A stretch of 64,000 bases of DNA from Scleromitrula shiraiana (Eukaryota; Ascomycota; Leotiomycetes; Helotiales; Sclerotiniaceae), in contig JABELC010000010.1 of NCBI GenBank assembly GCA_028455995.1, positions 558,001 through 622,000 of the forward strand. The letters are read 5' to 3'. Of this stretch, positions 52,777-63,060 are shown piece by piece (position 1 is the stretch's first letter; each line of letters begins with the position of its first letter). Position numbers and translations under genes: made by a program. The notes under the pieces were generated by a model. The model was not told the origin of the DNA, did not search any database, and saw nothing but the letters and a program-made list of their open reading frames with translations.

Positions 52777-54864
52777 TCAACAAGTTATGACTGCCTCTTT
52801 CAATATTCTTCGCTCTATCACTTCCATCATCGGAGGTGGAATCCATTCTTCGACCATGTCTTTTTCAATCTTATGCAAATTTTTGGCACAGAGGTCAACA
52901 AAGTAATTTCTTACCTCATCTCCCTCCGCAGTATTATCCCACATCCACTTCATGGACATTAATCCGAGGCATTTATCTATCGCTATTCTTTTATTCAACG
53001 CATCCATGACATCGCCTTGGAGCCTCGGAATACTCAGCGTCTTCCCTAAAACCCAGAGCCTAATTAAACGGTCTTGATAGGTGACCTCGCCCTTCTTATT
53101 CAAAAGCCCACATGAGTAATATGGAGCAGAATACATCCATTGGATTAGTAAAGCTATGATTTTGTGGTTGAATCCTCGAAGAAGCCTCGGGGTGACAGCG
53201 GCTTCTCGAGTTTTTGAACTGGAGCAGGATTGATATAGGAGAGGGGAAGTATAACGGAGAAACTCTTGGTATACAGCAAATATTTGGTCGTCGATTTTAA
53301 TGAAGATCATGCTAGCCCGAGGCGTTCTTTTATTGATCAGTATCAAGCTTCATAGGGAAGGGAAATGTGTTACACACAAAAAAGACGGAATTTCCATTGA
53401 ACTCTCAGGTTTCTGTATATTGCGATCATCCTCGATACTCTCTAACACCCACTCAGGAACGAGAAGATGATCGTTTAATTCCTCTCCTGAATTCTGCAGG
53501 CCATTGTTAAGTAGAACTTCGACAAACAGAATAACAGCACGTACCGCTTCCAAGTTCACATCCCCCATGACTATGGGATCTCTCATCTCCTTATCGCCAT
53601 CCTTATTCCCTTTGTCCGTCTCCGGCAGATCCTTTAAGCGCGATGGTTTCTTCGACCTGCTATTCTGGATTCCCGTCCCAAATTCATCCACTAATTTGTT
53701 CGCGAAGTCCCAAACATCAGCTATAACCTTATCCTGGGCTTTATTCACACTTCCTGGCTTCTGGTTCCCGGTTAGCCTTTTTGAAACACCTAATGATTTC
53801 TTGAGGACAACGCGACATGGCGGCAAATGATATCTATCTCCATGGAGAGTTGTTGCATGCCTGAATTCTTCTCGCCAGGCTTTGGATGCTAGTTTGAGTC
53901 TCTTGCATTGAATGGGCTGTTCACATCGTAGTGATTCCAGTTCAGAGGAATCGTCTTTTGTCGAAGAAGATCCTGTATTATGGGGGAGTGAGAGTTCAGA
54001 GACGGATGCTGTGGAAAAAATTGAAGTCGTGGCTTTATCACTTGTGATCTTTGCATTCTCAAGCGAATCTGCGACTGATTTATTCAACGAGTTATTACTC
54101 CACTCTGAATAGGAGGAATTTCTAGTCTGCTGAGAGAAGCTCCTTAACAAAGGCTGTGCTACTTCAGAATTAACAGTACCCAGAGTTCTCTGACTCGAGA
54201 CTGGCTTCGATATTGGAAACCCATCCCAAAGTTTAGATATAGGTAATGTAGGAGTCTTATTGATGGTTGAATTCAGTTTCCACGACGAGGATAGAGTTTC
54301 CCTTTCTTTGAGTTGTGTCCCTTTTGTACAGAATGTTCTGTGGGATGGAGCAAGTGAGGTGCCAGCGAAGATATCCACATCAGAATCAGAATCAGAGTCT
54401 GTGGTTGATTCATTCTCACCTGGCCGCTTCTCCGGCGTATTTGAGACTGATGTTTCTGGTTCAATAGTTTTCCTAGGATCACTTTCATCCCGAGCTTTCG
54501 CGTCCTCTCGATCTGTATCCTCAGAATCATCAAGAGTTAAGTCGATGATCTCGCCACAACTCCTGCCTACTGCTCCACTCGTAACACCTGCTCGTACACG
54601 AGGAATTCTAGGTTTCAATGGATTGGGTGTTTCTTTATCTGGTAGGTCCGATATTGATAGACTATCGGAGCGGGATGGAGACTAGAAGATAGGAAAGTTA
54701 GTAATCCCACCCACTCTGGAACATATTGGGAGTGGAACATGTGGTTTCGGGAAATGATGCAGGAAACTATCTAAATATAGATAGATAATGCTGCGGGCAA
54801 TTTGGATTGAGAAGGAAAGATTCAACATCCTTACCCCACTTCTGCTGCTAGAAGCAGAACTCAT
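52777..54864 (-). CDS. BTB/POZ-like protein with a long disordered N-terminus and a SUMO-interaction-like motif
   Basis: The model starts at ATG 54,864 (MSSASSSRSG), with an intron at 54,834-54,682 (GTAAGG...TTCTAG, 153 nt) and a second exon from 54,681. That exon runs in one frame to a TGA at 53,352-53,350; the same frame then continues to 52,777. A 51-nt intron at 53,377-53,327 (GTGTGT...AAAG, ACTGAT before it) would remove the TGA and keep frame, giving about 627 residues. Residues 55-65 (IIDLTLDDSED) form a hydrophobic-acidic SUMO-interaction-like motif, and the next 350 residues are Ser/Thr/Asp-rich and disordered. The last 180 residues resemble the BTB fold of fungal proteins: IFIKIDDQIFAVYQEFLRYTSP, an ALLIQWMYSAPYY segment, then helices. 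BTB domains mediate dimerisation or Cullin-3 binding; the role here is unknown. If the second intron is wrong, the BTB part is a separate gene or the TGA is a mutation. Confidence 0.6.
54682..54834 (-). other. Intron 1 of the BTB-like gene
   Basis: GGG|GTAAGG donor and TATCTTCTAG acceptor, phase 0. It joins a 10-codon first exon to a Ser-rich continuation that is open upstream of the first long-frame Leu. Confidence 0.65.
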
Positions 54865-56339
54865 CCTTTCAACTTGAGATAGTCAGTCTTTCGATTTTGT
54901 TGGTGTTCAAAGGTGAATAAAAGAAATGTTTTTTAAATGCTTATGATTGGTGGAGTATGAAGTATCAAATTATTAATGGTAATTTCACCATTGGAGACCA
55001 ATAGTTTGAGAAATAAGAGGGCCTGAGAAACAAGAGGGCTTGAGATATGAGAATGGCAGATTCATTTCGTCGTGACATGCAAGAGCTTGAAGTCACCACC
55101 TGAAGCTAAAGAATATGGCAATCAGGTTTGGATGATAAAGAATGAATAGTAAAAGTGACCTGAGTGAAATAGAAGTGTGTGAATGAATAAGAGAAAAGTC
55201 TCAGACGATAATGTTTTGGGTATTGCTCGTTATTCCTGAATGGCTCAACATTGATGCTGAGACGAGAACCAATCGTGTTCTTCAACATTAAATCTAGAAT
55301 GGCGATGATTTTGCAGCGCTCTCCTCCCTTCCTTTTCCATAGTTCTGTGATTCCGTAAGCATCAATTATTCAAAAGTAATTATAAGAGCCTGATAGGCTA
55401 GATTGAACGTCGGTTGCCAAACCTGAACGATGTAACGCAGAAGTAGATGGCGCGGCAGAAAAGTTCTATTAAGATATAGCAAGGAGCTAGTAATGCAGGG
55501 TATGCCGTCGAGTAAATGTTGAATTATACCATGCTTCAGAGATTGATCCCCATTCGACCACTTAGACATATGCTTGTATGGTGTTATATTGTGGTATCTT
55601 CTTAGCCTCTCACACCGAAAACAAATCAGTGTTTGTACAGTGTTATCTATAATGCACTCATAAGGATCTACCTACTCCCAGGCTCTTCTTCCGAACTTTG
55701 TCACCCTCACGTAATTGAATCAAATCAAGATGTTAAAAGAGAAAAAAGGATTTTCATTCATTTTAGGGTTGGTATATGCACACCAAATAGGATAAGTTCC
55801 ACACTATATATATGCCATCCCCGAAAGTCCGAACGCCGTTTGCCTACTGCACCTTGTTCCATGTCCCATAGTAGCATTCCCTAGATGATAGCATTATGAA
55901 GAAGAAAATAGTGTCCATGCTACCGAAATCTCGTAGAAAAACCCTCTTCCTCTTTGGTCCAATAGGCCAAGTCAGCAGATATGATATCTTCAAGACGTGA
56001 TTGGGCGTGAAAGCAGTAATATCACGAATGTCTTTAGATTTGTCTCGTATTGGTGATGTCCCCCTTAAGGGGGATTGGTAAAGGCTTTTAGACCTTTAAT
56101 CACATGCGAGAGTTATAGCTTCGCAGCTGATGATATTTCAAACGGCATTAGAATTGTGCCGTGCTACTGATTCTGGCAGTCTCAGATTTCTGAGTGTATT
56201 TGAGCTAATGATCGCTATAGCGTACGCTGGATTCGTTCGTTGGGTCGTGGTAATCGTAATATCGCCGAATAACTCTATCATATATTTATATATAATGCGA
56301 AGGAAAAGAGATCCACTGGTCGAATTCTCAAGAATAAAA
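54865..56339. other. Intergenic region between the BTB-like gene and the RasGEF 3' end
   Basis: Contains the BTB-gene promoter (54,865 onward) and the RasGEF 3' UTR (below 56,340). The ORFs at 55,106-55,288, 55,366-55,569, 55,633-55,884 and 56,130-56,354 show no domain, start context or coding bias. A perfect 16-nt palindrome lies at 56,059-56,074. Confidence 0.5.
56059..56074. other. Perfect palindrome TCCCCCTTAAGGGGGA
   Basis: A 16-nt perfect inverted repeat, followed at 56,080-56,098 by AAAGG...CCTTT, a second potential hairpin. It lies about 270 nt downstream of the RasGEF stop, so it would fall in or near the 3' UTR. Function unknown. Confidence 0.6.
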
Positions 56340-56367
56340 TCACAGAAAGCCTGATTCGGCCAAGACC
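56340..56367 (-). other. Micro-exon 5 of the RasGEF gene (9 codons including stop)
   Basis: Translation through 56,420 would stop at an immediate TGA overlapping the donor (AG|GTGAGT). Splicing to the AG at 56,369-56,368 instead adds VLAESGFL and then TGA. That ending closely resembles the conserved C-terminus of fungal Cdc25 proteins, so the 53-nt intron is favoured. Confidence 0.8.
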
Positions 56368-59300
56368 CTATCAAACATGTAAGTATATGTCTATAATTGT
56401 GATTCAATGTCATAACTCACCTAACTATCTTTTCGTCTTCGCGTTCACGTGGCTCAACTGCCAAACTCTTTTCATACATCTCATGCACGTCTCCCGCAGC
56501 TTGCATATTACTTAATATATACTCTTGAAGTTCCTGGACTGGCTGTAAGCCATATGGGACATTTTGGTACTGTTGGATATCACGAATAACTTCGGCGGTC
56601 TTTGCGCGTTTGGCAAAATTGATTAACGTCGTTTTCTTGATAATGGAAGGGATACCATCTTCAATGAAAGTAAGATCGGTAAGATAAACACCTGAAAAAT
56701 GTAAGTATGATACAATTGCTCAGAATATTATAACTTACCGAAGAAAGGTATACAAGGGGGATTGGCAAGATGTAAACTTTCTCTGTATTCTCCAAAATTC
56801 TTCGTACTACCCATGAGACGACGCATGGACTCTAGCACTGCCAGTGTTTTGGCAGGTACTTGATCCCAAGTTCTTTTCAATCGGTGGATTGGGGCTGTGC
56901 CAAGCGCAGAGATGATGGAAGTAAGTGTCGAGTAATTGTTCAGGGAGCGACATTTCTATGACGGTTAGAAAATAGTAGCAAAACGAATAATATACTACTT
57001 ACATCGGCAACGAGAACAAAATGCTTGATAACCACAACTCGCTTTTTTACATCAAGTTGTGTAAGAATCATCTCCGCGACCCAATTGGTCAGTTGATTGG
57101 AGTGCAAAATTAAAGCCTTGACATTAGGCGCAGGCTCAGGGTCATTTTCTCCAACTTTCTTTTGCCATGTTTTATTCAAACATTCTGTCGGCTTGATCTT
57201 ACCATAAAGCTTTGATTCTACAATTGTAAGTTGTCGTGCAAATTCCGTTACATCAATATCTAAGAACTTGAGCTTCTTCATGTTCTTGGGCATGATAGGT
57301 TGAGGAGTTGAATGATTTAATGTCAAAACCAAACGTTTTGCCGTAGCTTCTTGTCCCCGTAAACGTTGCTCTAACAAAGTCATTAAAGAGCCTGATCCGG
57401 GTGTTTCCGTGGCCTTGACGGTATCTCGAGCAAACGTATAGACGTCACGGATGAGAGCCTTTGTTTCATCACTTTGGTCCTCCATCCAGAAAAGTTCGAA
57501 CCACGATTTCAAGATGTTGACAACTCTGAATCTAATGGGTTTCTGCTTTCGGCCTACCCAGATCTGTAAATCATTTGCAGGCATGCCTTCTGGTGGCTGT
57601 ACCTGGAACCGTTTGACCAGGTGCTCAAATAATTCGCGAGCATTTGTAAAAGAACGATATGTCAGTAAAAAGGTGTTGTTGAAATCCGAACTCAGCTTGT
57701 CATGTCGAGTTAGTTGCTCAACCAACGCCACGAGAGTTCCACCCTTTAATGTAGGGGGTTGGACTTTTGTATCATATGATATATCATCTTCGTGATCGAG
57801 TTTCAAGCAGTCTGGGGTTTCATCCGAAGGTTCATGTCGTATAGGCTCCTCACCGAAGAACTTTCTAACTTTAGAATTCTCTTTCCGATAAGGAATAGCT
57901 GGATCACCCTCGGAATATGATTGTGATTTACCAATATCTGCAAGACCAGGGCGTAACAAGGGATTTCGAGAATCGGATCTTTGATGCGGTCGATCAAATG
58001 GCAGGCTGTCGCCTCTCCTCAAATTACCCAGTTTATCTTCTTGAACAGGTGCCTGCTGTATAGCTGTTTGAACAAGCTCGCCAAGGAGCTGCAACGAGAA
58101 ACCAATATGGGAAGAGGTTGTTTCCAGAGATTTTGCGCACGCGCGGACGTAGTTTAATCTACCTTCAAGGGATTCACCGCGAACTTCTGCCCATTCATCA
58201 CCCAATGGGCCAGCCACAGCCTGGCACCCAAGCAACAGATCTGATATGTTATCATATAAGCTTTGCTTCTGCTTGGCAAAATCGATCAATTGGGGATTTT
58301 GAAACGTGTTTCCGAGAGAAGATAAATTTATTGATTCGACGGTAGATACCCATGGTTTAAACATTTCTAGGACCTTTTGAGCAGCCGAGCATACGTTGTT
58401 GCCGATAAGTTCGTGCCTGTAAGGTGTAATAATCTTTTCTGTAACCACAAGGTGTTCTTCCAATTTCCGGATGCTAGAAGTTAACATTCTCTTTAGATCG
58501 TCGAGTCTTTCCATCAATTTTGCATCAAGAATTGCGGAAGGTTCTACTACGCCCTCATCTTCCTCAAGAAAGTTGGAAGTCAATGGATCCCTGGAACCAA
58601 GCCCATTATTTTGCCAGCTGCCACCAACGGTGCTACCAACCACAAAACCGGGTAGAAGTCTTGGAATATCTTCCCCTCGTTGTTGACGAGCGACTTCAAC
58701 GTAGCTAAACACCCCGAGCAATACGCCATCCGCTTCCTGTAAACATTTCTGATACGATTCTGAATTCGGCCAATCAGATGCGGCGATATGTGAAGAGATA
58801 ACTAGTTTAGAGAATTTCGACATCATGTCCCTGAAATGTGGATATAGTGCTTTATTAGTGGAAATGATAGAAGGCTGGCCGGAGTGATTATCAGTGGTTC
58901 CAGAACCAGCTGCGAGCAATAATCGGAGATGGTCAGAAATATCCTCCGCCCTGCGAACATATTCTGAACGGTCATGGTCATTAATGGCTTCACGATAACG
59001 ATCAACTGCCTTTTGCATATTCGCAACGAGCCTATTCCACGTCAATGGCGCAGCCGAGCCATCGTCAAAGAAAGACCGGGGCAGACTAGCAGCGTGCGGT
59101 GTTCCAAGTGGTGGATTAGTGAAAGAGGTTGTTGAAGGACCCATTGTCGGCAAAACGGTCAAGGAAAGATTGGGAGTATTCAAAGTATCGGACCGCGACC
59201 GTGTGCCAGGAGATGTGCCATTAATAGAATCCATCGAAGTAGCCGGAGAGACCCCCTCAGATAATTGAGACCTACGCTTTTTCCGTGGCTGAGATTACGT

Positions 59301-60215
59301 TAGTACATAGTAGAAGTGGATTTTTAGGGGACATACGAAGGAGGACTTAGATGCAAGCATAATGGATTCTCCATCAAGCTCAGAGGCGGAATTTCCCTCG
59401 GACTCATCATCTGTTTCATTGATATATCCTCGTGCCATCATTTCCGCGGGCGGCCTGGTTTTCTCGGGTATGTGTACATTCATTCGATCTCTAGGCCCCA
59501 TCTCATTTGCCGAGGACGGCGACTCCAAAGGAAGTTCCATACTACTTTCTCTCGTCTCTGTATTGAAATAGAACAACCTGCCATCCGGCGTCGCTTGAGG
59601 TATCCAGAAGTCGGCCCCAGATCTTCCATTAGTGTTCCCTCCAATTGAAGGTAATCGGGAAATCTCGTCTCGTTCAGACTCTTCCCCTTCCTCATCGTAT
59701 TCTTCCTCGTCATCTTCGTCATCGTCAAGGTCGTCATCTATCCCCATCCCAACTGCACTCGGTTTACCATCTAGGACATCTTCCGGACTCGATATAACTT
59801 GACAGTAATTACTTGGAAACCATCCTCGTACACCATTTATTACACCATCCCACCATCCACTTTCTAATTGTGTGATCACTTGTATGATGTCTCCCTCATG
59901 GAAACTCAGACTCGTTCGGTCATCAGCATCGTAGTCGTAGAGCGCTCGCACATACATTACTGTTTGCGGCGCGTTGCCCAATATTCCATTCATCAGTGGC
60001 GGTGATGCACGTTTTACAGCAGCTCGAGATTTATGAGGACCTGCCGAGGTTGTATTAGGTGTGAAAGTATGTCTGTCGTTAGAATGCAACGGGTTCTCTT
60101 CGGGGTATTGTATAGCTGAGCCAGTAATATTAATCGATGAAGTAGTCGTAAAGCTTTCAAAGTGTTGTGTATCTTTTGAATATAATGCCGGAACTGCGGA
60201 CTGTGTCATCAACAT
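56340..60215 (-). CDS. CDC25: CDC25-type Ras guanine-nucleotide exchange factor with SH3 domain
   Basis: Five exons: 60,215-59,337; 59,288-57,003; 56,955-56,739; 56,691-56,421; 56,367-56,340. They give about 1226 residues. The introns are 47-53 nt with fungal signals (GTATGT, GTAAGT, GTGAGT; ACTAAC branch in intron 1), and all phases agree. An SH3 domain lies at about 87-142 (ALYDYDADDRTSLSFHEGDII ... GWFPSNYCQVI). Next come an acidic run (159-181), a WW-like segment (203-229; FWIPQATPDGRLFYFNTETRE) and a basic PRKKRR (294). The RasGEF N-terminal (REM) domain starts near 808 and the catalytic domain near 967 (LDIDVTEFARQLTIVE, NWVAEMILTQ, VADKCRSLNNYSTL, PFFGVYLTDLTFIEDG). It ends VLAESGFL. 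Such proteins load GTP on Ras at the membrane, feeding cAMP-PKA and MAPK control of growth and morphogenesis. The gene looks intact. Confidence 0.93.
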
Positions 60216-61440
60216 CTTTAACTCATGATCGGCAGTTCCAGATGTACAAGGTTCATAGATTAGCCATGAAGTCGTATGTGCACGTTAAAGGTCTAGAAAA
60301 TCTCGCAGAGGGGTAGAATAAATCGTCTATATATTGTTGATAGAGTCGTCGATAATTGAATGCTTAGTTTTGGGCGGTTATGATCTGTGAAACATCGAAT
60401 CACTCCGATTGAATGATAAAAGAAGAGAAGAAGAGAAGTTAAATGATTGTAGATAAGTGAAGCGTGGACCACAAGTTGAGACGTTGAATTGGATTGGAGA
60501 GAAACGATAGCGCTTCTTCTATGAATTTTGTAAATCTTGGTTCGCCTTGTCCTATTGTGGCCGTGTTATCGCAAAATCGCAGATTCGCAGATTTGTAAAA
60601 CTCAGGAGTAGTGAATACTTTAGTGGTGGTGATGTGTAAGAAAAGGTTGGCTGAGGGGATAGTCGTAGGTATGACAGGATGTAGTGTTTTGGCGTTGAAG
60701 GGATTGTTTCAACGAGGAACACGTCTAGCACTGAGTCAAGCTTTAGAAGTTTGCACTGTGTATCATTCGCGGGCTTCGAAAGTAAATGGTAGTAAATGGT
60801 AGTAAATGGTAGTAAATGGTAGTAAATGATAGTAAATGATAGTAAATGATAGTAAATGATAGTAAATGGGTAAGTGCAAGTGCAAGTATAAGTAAATAAT
60901 ATGTGCTTGCAAGGATAAATCTCCTTTTAAGGAAAAGTTAACTTTTTCCTTTTTCTTTTTTCTTTTTCTTTTCCTTAAGTTGAGAAGATATATTGTAAGT
61001 AAATTTGTATATATTTGTTAAAAGAATGATAGAATAATTGAATATGAATATGAATATGAATATCTATATCTATATCTATATCCATATACAGAAAAGAGTA
61101 TCTAGAATATATTTGAGAGATAAACAGATTTGGAGTATACGAAAAGGTTTGAGAACAGAACCTTGGAAAAGGTCTTACTTACTACCTGTGGTCCTGTGGA
61201 CTTCTCTGCTCTGATTGATAGCCCTGGAGGTAAAGTAATGGTAAATGGTGATACCAAGGGTCTTTTTTGTAAATAACTGGGGGGGGTGGGAGAGTGGGAA
61301 GTTGATTATGGGAAGTTAATTATGGATACGGGTACTTTTTAGTGGGTGGTAGTAGTAGTAGCAGCAGTAGTATTTTCTATTTGGCGGAGATAGGCTTAAG
61401 GCTTGAATTTTCGACTTTTTGGGAGTTATTGTCAGTGAGA
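60216..61440. promoter_or_regulatory. RasGEF upstream region with several simple repeats
   Basis: About 1.2 kb without a supported gene (60,611-60,802 plus is a short, motif-free ORF). It includes a 10-nt minisatellite, a pyrimidine-rich tract at about 60,944-60,978 (CTTTTTC units), a GAATAT/CTATAT hexamer array at 61,041-61,084, a G-rich run at 61,279-61,290, and GTAGTAGTAGTAGCAGCAG near 61,348. The part next to 60,215 should hold the RasGEF promoter and 5' UTR. No TATA box is convincing. Confidence 0.5.
60781..60869. repeat. 10-nt minisatellite AGTAAATGGT/AGTAAATGAT, 9 copies
   Basis: Four copies with GGT are followed by four with GAT and a last partial AGTAAATGG. The repeat lies about 570 nt upstream of the RasGEF start. 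Confidence 0.95.
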
Positions 61441-62069
61441 TGTCTTAAATTAAGATTTTTATATTAAATTAAATTAGTTGTTTTAGAAAATATTTTTGAT
61501 ATTATTCTTTTATTCTAAACAAAATGCTAAATATATAAATAATTGAAAGTTTTAATTTATTTTGATTATATTTTGATTTTGAAAAAATAATTATATTTTT
61601 ATTATTTAAAAAAATAATTATATTTTTATTATTCAAAAAGATAATTATATTTTTATTATTTAAAAAACAAAAAAAATAAAAAATAAAATAAGAAATTAAG
61701 AAATTAAGAGTAATCTTTTTTATAAATATAAAAAAACTATATAACAAAAAAGTTTTTGATAACTTTAATTTATATTAATTCTTCTAAGAAAAAATTTATT
61801 TAATATTAATTTTTAACTTAGAGAAATTATTTGTATTATTTTATATAATATAAATAAAACCATAAAAATATAAATAAATACTAGTTTTATATTTATTTTT
61901 TCAATAAAAATAAATATTGATATAAAACTTAATAATAATTAATAATTTAATAAAATTTAAAAGTTTTATTATTAAATAAAAGAAATATTTAATATTTTTT
62001 GAAAGAAATTAATAATATAAACAATATAAATAAAATAATATAAAGTGAATGTATATTAAAAATATATAA
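61441..62069. other. AT-rich isochore edge without genes
   Basis: Composition falls abruptly to A+T after about 61,445. A 27-nt unit built on ATAATTATATTTTTATTATT is present three times at 61,582-61,666. The minus-strand ORF there (61,502-61,747) is a product of this repeat. Confidence 0.6.
61582..61666. repeat. 27-nt tandem repeat, 3 copies
   Basis: Three near-identical units, each with ATAATTATATTTTTATTATT preceded by an A-rich spacer. Differences are single transitions (T/C, A/G). Confidence 0.85.
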
Positions 62070-62071
62070 TA

Positions 62072-62437
62072 CTCGGTCAAATTAAAATTGAAGCACGCGC
62101 AAAATAAGCGAATCGCTTCAAAATCGACGATTTTGTACAAAACACCTCTTGCGCCGATGTAAATAAATCGATCATTTATTTATAGAATTATTTAAGATAT
62201 TAAATATAGATTATTTTTATATTAAAATATCTACTATTAAAATTTAAAGATTAAATAATGATTTTAAAATTTATAATATTTATGTAAATATAAAGTAAAA
62301 ATCATATAAAAATACTATAATTTTAATTTGATTTAAATCAAGCAAATTACTATATTAGGAAATAATGAAGATATATATGAATATATAGAAAAAAAAGCTT
62401 TCATTTGATATAAATATTATATATTAAAATGTAATAT
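62072..62437 (+). repeat. Left inverted arm of the foldback element
   Basis: Pairs with about 62,690-63,058 in inverse orientation, by eye mostly matched with transition differences. The outermost segment contains AAGCACGCGCAAAATAAGCG. Confidence 0.75.
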
Positions 62438-62634
62438 AATAGTCTTGAAAAGTCGAAGTTTTAAGGGTATTTTTAACTCTTTAAAATCTTTAAAAATCTT
62501 AATAATTCATTCAAATCAAAATTATATTAAATAATATTTTAATATAGTAATTATGAGGATATAAACTATTATATATAAGAATTTGAAGTAATTTTAATGA
62601 TTTTTAAAAATCAAAATTAATATGATAATGCTTG

Positions 62635-62662
62635 ATATTTAATGCTTATAAGCATTAAATAT
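62635..62662. repeat. Perfect 28-nt palindrome in the loop of the foldback element
   Basis: Centred on AATGCTTATAAGCATT and extending perfectly to ATATTT/AAATAT. It forms a small hairpin inside the large one. Confidence 0.85.
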
Positions 62663-62689
62663 ACTCTTTTTAATTTTATTATATTATAT

Positions 62690-63058
62690 CTTTTATATAT
62701 TTTTAATATATATAATATTTATATTAAATAAAAGTTTTTCTTTTATATATTTATATATATCTTTATTACTTCTTAATATAATAATTTACTTGATTTAAAT
62801 CAATTTAAAATTATAGTATTTTTATACGATTTTTACTTTATATTTACATAAATATTATAAATTTTAAAATCATTATTTAATCTTTAAATTTTAATAGTAG
62901 ATATTTTAATATAAAAATAATCTATATTTAATATCTTAAATAATTCTATAAATAAATGATCGATTTATTTACATCGGCGTAAGAGGTGTTTTGTATAAAA
63001 TCGTCGATTTTGAGGGTTTTCGGCAATTGACGCGTGCTTCAATTTTAATTTAACCGAG
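62690..63058 (-). repeat. Right inverted arm of the foldback element
   Basis: Reverse complement of 62,072-62,437. Its outer segment differs locally (GAGGGTTTTCGGCAATTGAC in place of the GAAGCGATTCGC counterpart), so the arms are not simply a recent perfect duplication. Confidence 0.75.
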
Positions 63059-63060
63059 TA

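Larger units (their letters stand above)
62072..63058. mobile_element. Non-autonomous TIR/foldback DNA transposon, 987 bp, TA target duplication
   Basis: The ends are CTCGGTCAAATTAAAATTG at 62,072 and the inverted CAATTTTAATTTAACCGAG ending at 63,058, each flanked by TA (62,070-62,071 and 63,059-63,060). The inverted arms continue inward for about 365 bp. The blocks CAAAACACCTCTT/AAGAGGTGTTTTG, GCCGATGTAAATAAATCGATC and its inverse, and GATTTAAATCAAG with its counterpart all occur at mirrored positions. The loop is about 250 bp and holds no transposase frame. TA duplication and TIRs suggest mobilisation by a Tc1/mariner or pogo-type transposase from elsewhere. The outer 100 bp of each arm keep CpG-containing sequence; the inner arms are A+T. 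The two arms differ at 62,105-62,119 versus 63,012-63,029. Confidence 0.85.

Noticed and set aside
53504..54685. Plus-strand ORFs (108, 66 and 141 codons) opposite the BTB-like gene
   Set aside because: Ser/Ser-Glu-rich shadows of the Asp/Ser-rich minus-strand coding sequence.
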